A stretch of DNA of 64,000 nt from Butyricimonas paravirosa (lineage in GTDB: Bacteria; Bacteroidota; Bacteroidia; Bacteroidales; Marinifilaceae): contig NZ_CP043839.1 in assembly GCF_032878955.1 (NCBI RefSeq), positions 4,960,001 to 5,024,000 on the forward strand, written 5' to 3'. The first letter of the stretch is position 1; every line of letters begins with the position of its first letter. Under the pieces are notes generated by a model that did not search any database, had not been told where the DNA came from, and saw only the letters and a program-made list of their open reading frames with translations. The position numbers were made by a program, and so were the translations under genes. Shown in pieces: positions 61,084 through 64,000 of the stretch.

Positions 61084-62872
61084 ATCTCGTGCTTACTGCT
61101 TTGAACTTACATTTCTCCATACAAGCTCCACACTTGATACATTTTGCCGTGTTGATGAAATGCGGTTCTTTACGTTCTCCGACGATAGCGTCTACCGGGC
61201 AGTTGCGGGCGCAGAGTCCGCATCCGATACAGAGTTCCGGATCAATGTGGTACATCAGTAATGCCTTACATTTTCCTGCCGGGCATTTCTTGTCCTTAAT
61301 GTGTGCCAGGTACTCGTCGTAGAAGTTGTCTATCGTTGATAATATCGGGTTAGGGGAAGTTTGTCCTAAACCACAAAGAGCGGTATCCTTGATCACGCGA
61401 CCCAGGTTTTTCAACATATCCAGGTCTTCCATGGTTCCCTTACCTTGGGTAATTTTTTCCAGAATGTCATGCAGGCGTTTGTTACCGATACGACAGGGGG
61501 TACATTTACCGCAGGATTCTTCCACCGTGAATTCGAGATAGAATTTAGCAACAGATACCATGCAGTCGTCCTCGTCCATCACGATCATACCACCGGAACC
61601 CATCATGGAACCGGATGCCAGAAGGTTGTCGAAATCGATCGGTACATCCAAGTGTTTCTCGGTCAAGCAACCGCCGGAGGGACCTCCGGTTTGCACGGCT
61701 TTGAATTTTTTACCGTTTTTGATACCGCCACCGATCTCGTAAATCACTTCACGAAGGGTAGTTCCCATGGGAACCTCGATCAATCCCACGTTATTGATTT
61801 TTCCGGCAAGGGCGAATACCTTGGTTCCCTTGGAACGTTCCGTTCCGATTTTGTTGAACCAGTTAGCTCCCTTCATGATGATCGCCGGGATATTAGCCAA
61901 AGTTTCTACGTTGTTCACGTTGGTCGGGCGGTTCAGGTAACCTGATTCAGCCGGGAAGGGTGGTTTCATCGTGGGTTCTCCACGGTGTCCTTCCATGGAG
62001 TGGATCAATGCTGTTTCCTCACCGCAAACGAAAGCTCCTGCCCCGTAGCGTAGTTCGATATTGAACGAGAAATCACTTCCGAAAATGTTTTCACCCAGTA
62101 AACCGAATTCTTCGGCTTGGTGGATGGCTGTTTTCAGGCGTTGAATGGCAAGCGGGTATTCGGCGCGGATGTAAACTAATCCTTTGGTAGCCCCGATGCT
62201 GTACCCGCAGATGGCCATAGCCTCAATCACTGAATGTGGGTCGCCTTCCATGATGGAGCGGTCCATGAATGCTCCCGGGTCTCCTTCGTCAGCATTACAA
62301 ACCACGTATTTCTGGTCTGCCTGGTATTTGCTCGCGAATTCCCATTTCAATCCGGTAGGGAACCCACCACCTCCACGACCGCGAAGTCCGGATAATTTGA
62401 TCTCGTTGATCACTTCTTCCGGTTTCATCTCGTTGATACATTTCGCTAGCGCGGAATATCCTTCACGTGCGATGTATTCTTCAATATTTTCCGGGTCAAT
62501 GAATCCGCAGTTACGCAAGGCGATCCGCAGTTGTTTCTTGTAGAAACCCATGTGTTTCGAGTCGCTTACCGCTTCTTTCTTTTCCGGATCCTTATATAAT
62601 AATCTTTCGACTTTACGTCCTTTGATAACATGTTCATTTACAATTTCCTCGGCGTCATCCGGCTTAACCTGTACGTAGAAGGTATTGTCAGGCATGACTT
62701 TCACGATCGGTCCTTTTTCACAGAAACCGAAACAACCGGTTGCGATGACCTGAACTTCGTCTTCCAGGTTTTTCTCTTTTAAACATTCTTCCAGTCTGGT
62801 AATAATCTGGTGACTGGCAGATGCTCTACATCCCGTTCCACCACAAACGAGGATATGCATTTTATAACTCAT
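61082..62872 (-). CDS. hydB: NuoF-like flavoprotein subunit of the hydrogenase
   Basis: A 596-residue NADH/FMN subunit. The N-terminal thioredoxin-like [2Fe-2S] domain (HILVCGGTGCRASA and TGCFGFCEKGP) is followed by the NuoF core with GLRGRGGGGFPTGLKWEFAS (about residues 165-184, NADH/FMN binding) and CNADEGDPGAFMDR, then the ESCGKCTPCRIG [4Fe-4S] site. A C-terminal 2x[4Fe-4S] ferredoxin domain (CIGCGLCARNCPVDAI and CIKCGACMEKCKFKAV) ends the protein. The build is that of HydB/HndC. A second Met at residue 5 may be the true start. Confidence 0.96.
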   Translation of the reverse strand: MSYKMHILVCGGTGCRASASHQIITRLEECLKEKNLEDEVQVIATGCFGFCEKGPIVKVMPDNTFYVQVKPDDAEEIVNEHVIKGRKVERLLYKDPEKKEAVSDSKHMGFYKKQLRIALRNCGFIDPENIEEYIAREGYSALAKCINEMKPEEVINEIKLSGLRGRGGGGFPTGLKWEFASKYQADQKYVVCNADEGDPGAFMDRSIMEGDPHSVIEAMAICGYSIGATKGLVYIRAEYPLAIQRLKTAIHQAEEFGLLGENIFGSDFSFNIELRYGAGAFVCGEETALIHSMEGHRGEPTMKPPFPAESGYLNRPTNVNNVETLANIPAIIMKGANWFNKIGTERSKGTKVFALAGKINNVGLIEVPMGTTLREVIYEIGGGIKNGKKFKAVQTGGPSGGCLTEKHLDVPIDFDNLLASGSMMGSGGMIVMDEDDCMVSVAKFYLEFTVEESCGKCTPCRIGNKRLHDILEKITQGKGTMEDLDMLKNLGRVIKDTALCGLGQTSPNPILSTIDNFYDEYLAHIKDKKCPAGKCKALLMYHIDPELCIGCGLCARNCPVDAIVGERKEPHFINTAKCIKCGACMEKCKFKAVSTR

Positions 62873-62916
62873 AGATTCAAGGTTTTGATTAGTTGTTCTA
62901 GCTGTCCTTTTTTGTT

Positions 62917-63306
62917 TTAGATTGTTTCAAAATTTACCGGAATGATGTCGGCCACGAGCTCGTCATTCTTCAGGTATTTCTGAATGATTTCTTCGGCTCT
63001 TTCGGTCGTTACATGTCCGAACACGATCGGGTCTTTCCCCGGTTTTGTGATTTCCACGGTCGGTTCCGCGTAACAGTACCCCATGCATCCCGTTTGTGTA
63101 ACCACGGCAGCAATCCCGTTTTTCTCCAGGTTTTCGATAAAGTAGTTCATGGTGTCCTTACTACCCGCGGCGATTCCGCAAGTTGCCATAGCCACTTTAA
63201 TCTGGATCAGGCTTTCAACCTGTTCACTTTTCTCCCGAAGATCAATCTTCGTCTGCACGTTTTCTTTGATGCGTTTGAGGTCCGCGAGTGATTTGATTTT
63301 TTCCAT
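62917..63306 (-). CDS. thioredoxin-like [2Fe-2S] protein, HndB-like
   Basis: A 129-residue ferredoxin of the thioredoxin-like type: VAMATCGIAAGSKDTMNYF and QTGCMGYCYAEPTVEITK. Of the usual four Cys of the domain only three are obvious (TCG, GCMGYC); the fourth ligand position has Ala-Ala-Gly, which is also seen in HndB-like proteins as far as I recall. It comes between the HATPase gene and hydB, as in Hnd operons. Confidence 0.85.
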   Translation of the reverse strand: MEKIKSLADLKRIKENVQTKIDLREKSEQVESLIQIKVAMATCGIAAGSKDTMNYFIENLEKNGIAAVVTQTGCMGYCYAEPTVEITKPGKDPIVFGHVTTERAEEIIQKYLKNDELVADIIPVNFETI

Positions 63307-63331
63307 ATAAAATGATTAAGGTTATTTTGTT

Positions 63332-63880
63332 TTAACTTGTTTGTGTAATCTCTTTTATGTTTTCCCGGATCATTTGTTTTAATGCCATAACGATTTCCGG
63401 GTCATTTAGAGGTACTCCCTCCAGTATCTCTTTTACTTCATTCGTGTCGAACGTGTATTTCCCTTTTTCCGTGGAATGACGGTAAATAAAGTCGATCCCG
63501 GGATTTGCCGACACGAGAATCACGATGCTCCCGGCAATATCACCCATGGGTGGTCTGTCCCAGTGTGAAAGACCGAAATTTGCCTCGATTGTGGTACCTT
63601 TTCCCGGTTTTGATTTTATTTTCAAGGTTCCTCCTGTTGCCTCTGCATTCTGTTTGAATAAAGGGATGCCCAGCCCGACTTTACGCACGGTTCTACTCGT
63701 GAAAAAAGGATCGGTAACTTTTGCAACCGTGTTTTCGTCCATGCCACACCCGTTATCTCTGATCGTGATGACAAGAGAATCTTCCGTTATATTCTCTTGC
63801 AGGTCAATTTCAACACGAGAGGCTTGGGCTCGTATCGAGTTTTGGGCAATATCTAAGATATGGTCCGATAACGTTTGCAT
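63332..63880 (-). CDS. HATPase-domain protein of the hydrogenase operon
   Basis: A 182-residue GHKL ATPase without a HisKA domain. The N box HILDIAQNSIRAQASRVEID, the G1 box IRDNGCGMDE, FFTSRTVRKVGLGIPLFKQN and the G2-like GGTLKIKSKPGKGTTIEANF are complete. Such ATPases accompany Hnd-type hydrogenase operons; a regulatory or anti-sigma-like kinase role is conceivable but not shown. It is the first gene of the operon, 25 bp before the HndB-like gene. Confidence 0.88.
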   Translation of the reverse strand: MQTLSDHILDIAQNSIRAQASRVEIDLQENITEDSLVITIRDNGCGMDENTVAKVTDPFFTSRTVRKVGLGIPLFKQNAEATGGTLKIKSKPGKGTTIEANFGLSHWDRPPMGDIAGSIVILVSANPGIDFIYRHSTEKGKYTFDTNEVKEILEGVPLNDPEIVMALKQMIRENIKEITQTS

Positions 63881-63987
63881 TCAATACCTGTATTAATTAC
63901 TCTATTTTTTCTTGAATGAGAAGCACACATTCTTATAGTTTTTATCTTTTCCCTATGATTTAATTTCAATCGCATGAAAAATCGTTC

Positions 63988-63995
63988 CAAATATA
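63988..63995 (-). promoter_or_regulatory. possible -7 box of the hydrogenase operon
   Basis: On the minus strand this reads TATATTTG, fitting TAnnTTTG. The leader would be about 100 nt. The -33 region lies outside the window. Confidence 0.3.
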
Positions 63996-64000
63996 ATTAA

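Noticed and set aside
1..64000. tRNA, rRNA, insertion sequences or prophage genes
   Set aside because: Inspection of all gaps showed no cloverleaf-like GTTCRANNC region, no transposase or integrase-like product, and no phage structural genes.

Overview
The window looks like a chromosomal segment of an anaerobic Bacteroidales bacterium, plausibly Odoribacteraceae (Butyricimonas/Odoribacter-like). Three things support the order: promoter-like TAnnTTTG boxes (with TTTG about 17-20 nt upstream), an UpxY/NusG-type antiterminator in a capsule locus, and the absence of Shine-Dalgarno sites. The family is inferred from the mix of Bacteroidales polysaccharide genes and an NAD-linked [FeFe]-hydrogenase operon; no rRNA or other marker is present to prove it. 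No tRNA, rRNA, CRISPR array, transposase or phage gene was seen.

Layout. (1) 1-3018: housekeeping end of tgt, an LptF/G permease and an RsuA/RluB pseudouridine synthase with a long Arg/Asp-rich tail. (2) 3115-21249: capsule/O-antigen locus 1. It opens with a FlaA1/CapD-type membrane dehydratase and an UpxY antiterminator. A 790-bp gap with a very long inverted repeat follows, then a strikingly AT-rich cassette (Wzz, Wzy, four glycosyltransferases). A three-gene block on the opposite strand (Wzx flippase, GT2, acetyltransferase) collides with the cassette tail to tail. The locus closes with a conserved-looking export end: epimerase, WecA/WbpL-type initiating transferase, Wza-type SLBB protein and a second Wzz. 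(3) 21390-24317: a large FAD/Fe-S D-lactate/glycolate-type dehydrogenase. (4) 24426-33300: nucleotide-sugar genes (WbpB/WlbA-like, WbuC, UDP-sugar 6-dehydrogenase, rfbA-B-C-D, a second FlaA1/CapD paralogue), interrupted by a repeat-framed four-helix-bundle gene. (5) 33339-35988: an ABC-F protein and a UDP-xylose synthase. (6) 35992-55615: locus 2, an unbroken run of 18 minus-strand genes over 19.6 kb with gaps of at most 60 bp. It codes for an exopolysaccharide system with a CheY-like regulator, sugar-phosphate transferase, half-size TolC-like protein, Wzc-like protein with a degenerate kinase domain, Wzy, Wzx, six glycosyltransferases, a hexapeptide acyltransferase, an ATP-grasp protein, two membrane-anchored EEP-family hydrolases and a ZorA/ZorB-like (MotA/MotB-type) ion-driven motor pair. 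(7) 55741-58631: two hybrid sensor kinases divergent from locus 2. (8) 58758-63880: a HydABC/Hnd-type hydrogenase operon headed by a HATPase protein.

How it fits together. dTDP-rhamnose (rfbABCD), UDP-uronic/amino-sugar precursors (WbpB-like and 6-dehydrogenase), UDP-xylose and FlaA1/CapD products can feed the glycosyltransferases of both loci. Locus 1 starts on a PNPT-type (WecA/WbpL) lipid-linked sugar and exports through Wza/Wzz; locus 2 starts on a PHPT-type (WcaJ-like) transferase, has no Wza and carries a short TolC-like protein instead. Locus 2 is probably controlled by the divergent hybrid kinases and the CheY-like regulator that begins its operon. The most unusual element is the ZorAB-like motor pair inside the locus 2 operon, without the Zorya effector genes; I regard this as the best candidate for an undescribed system. 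The second is a dispersed family of degenerate AT-rich tandem repeats in the intergenic spaces, one copy of which frames the four-helix-bundle gene.
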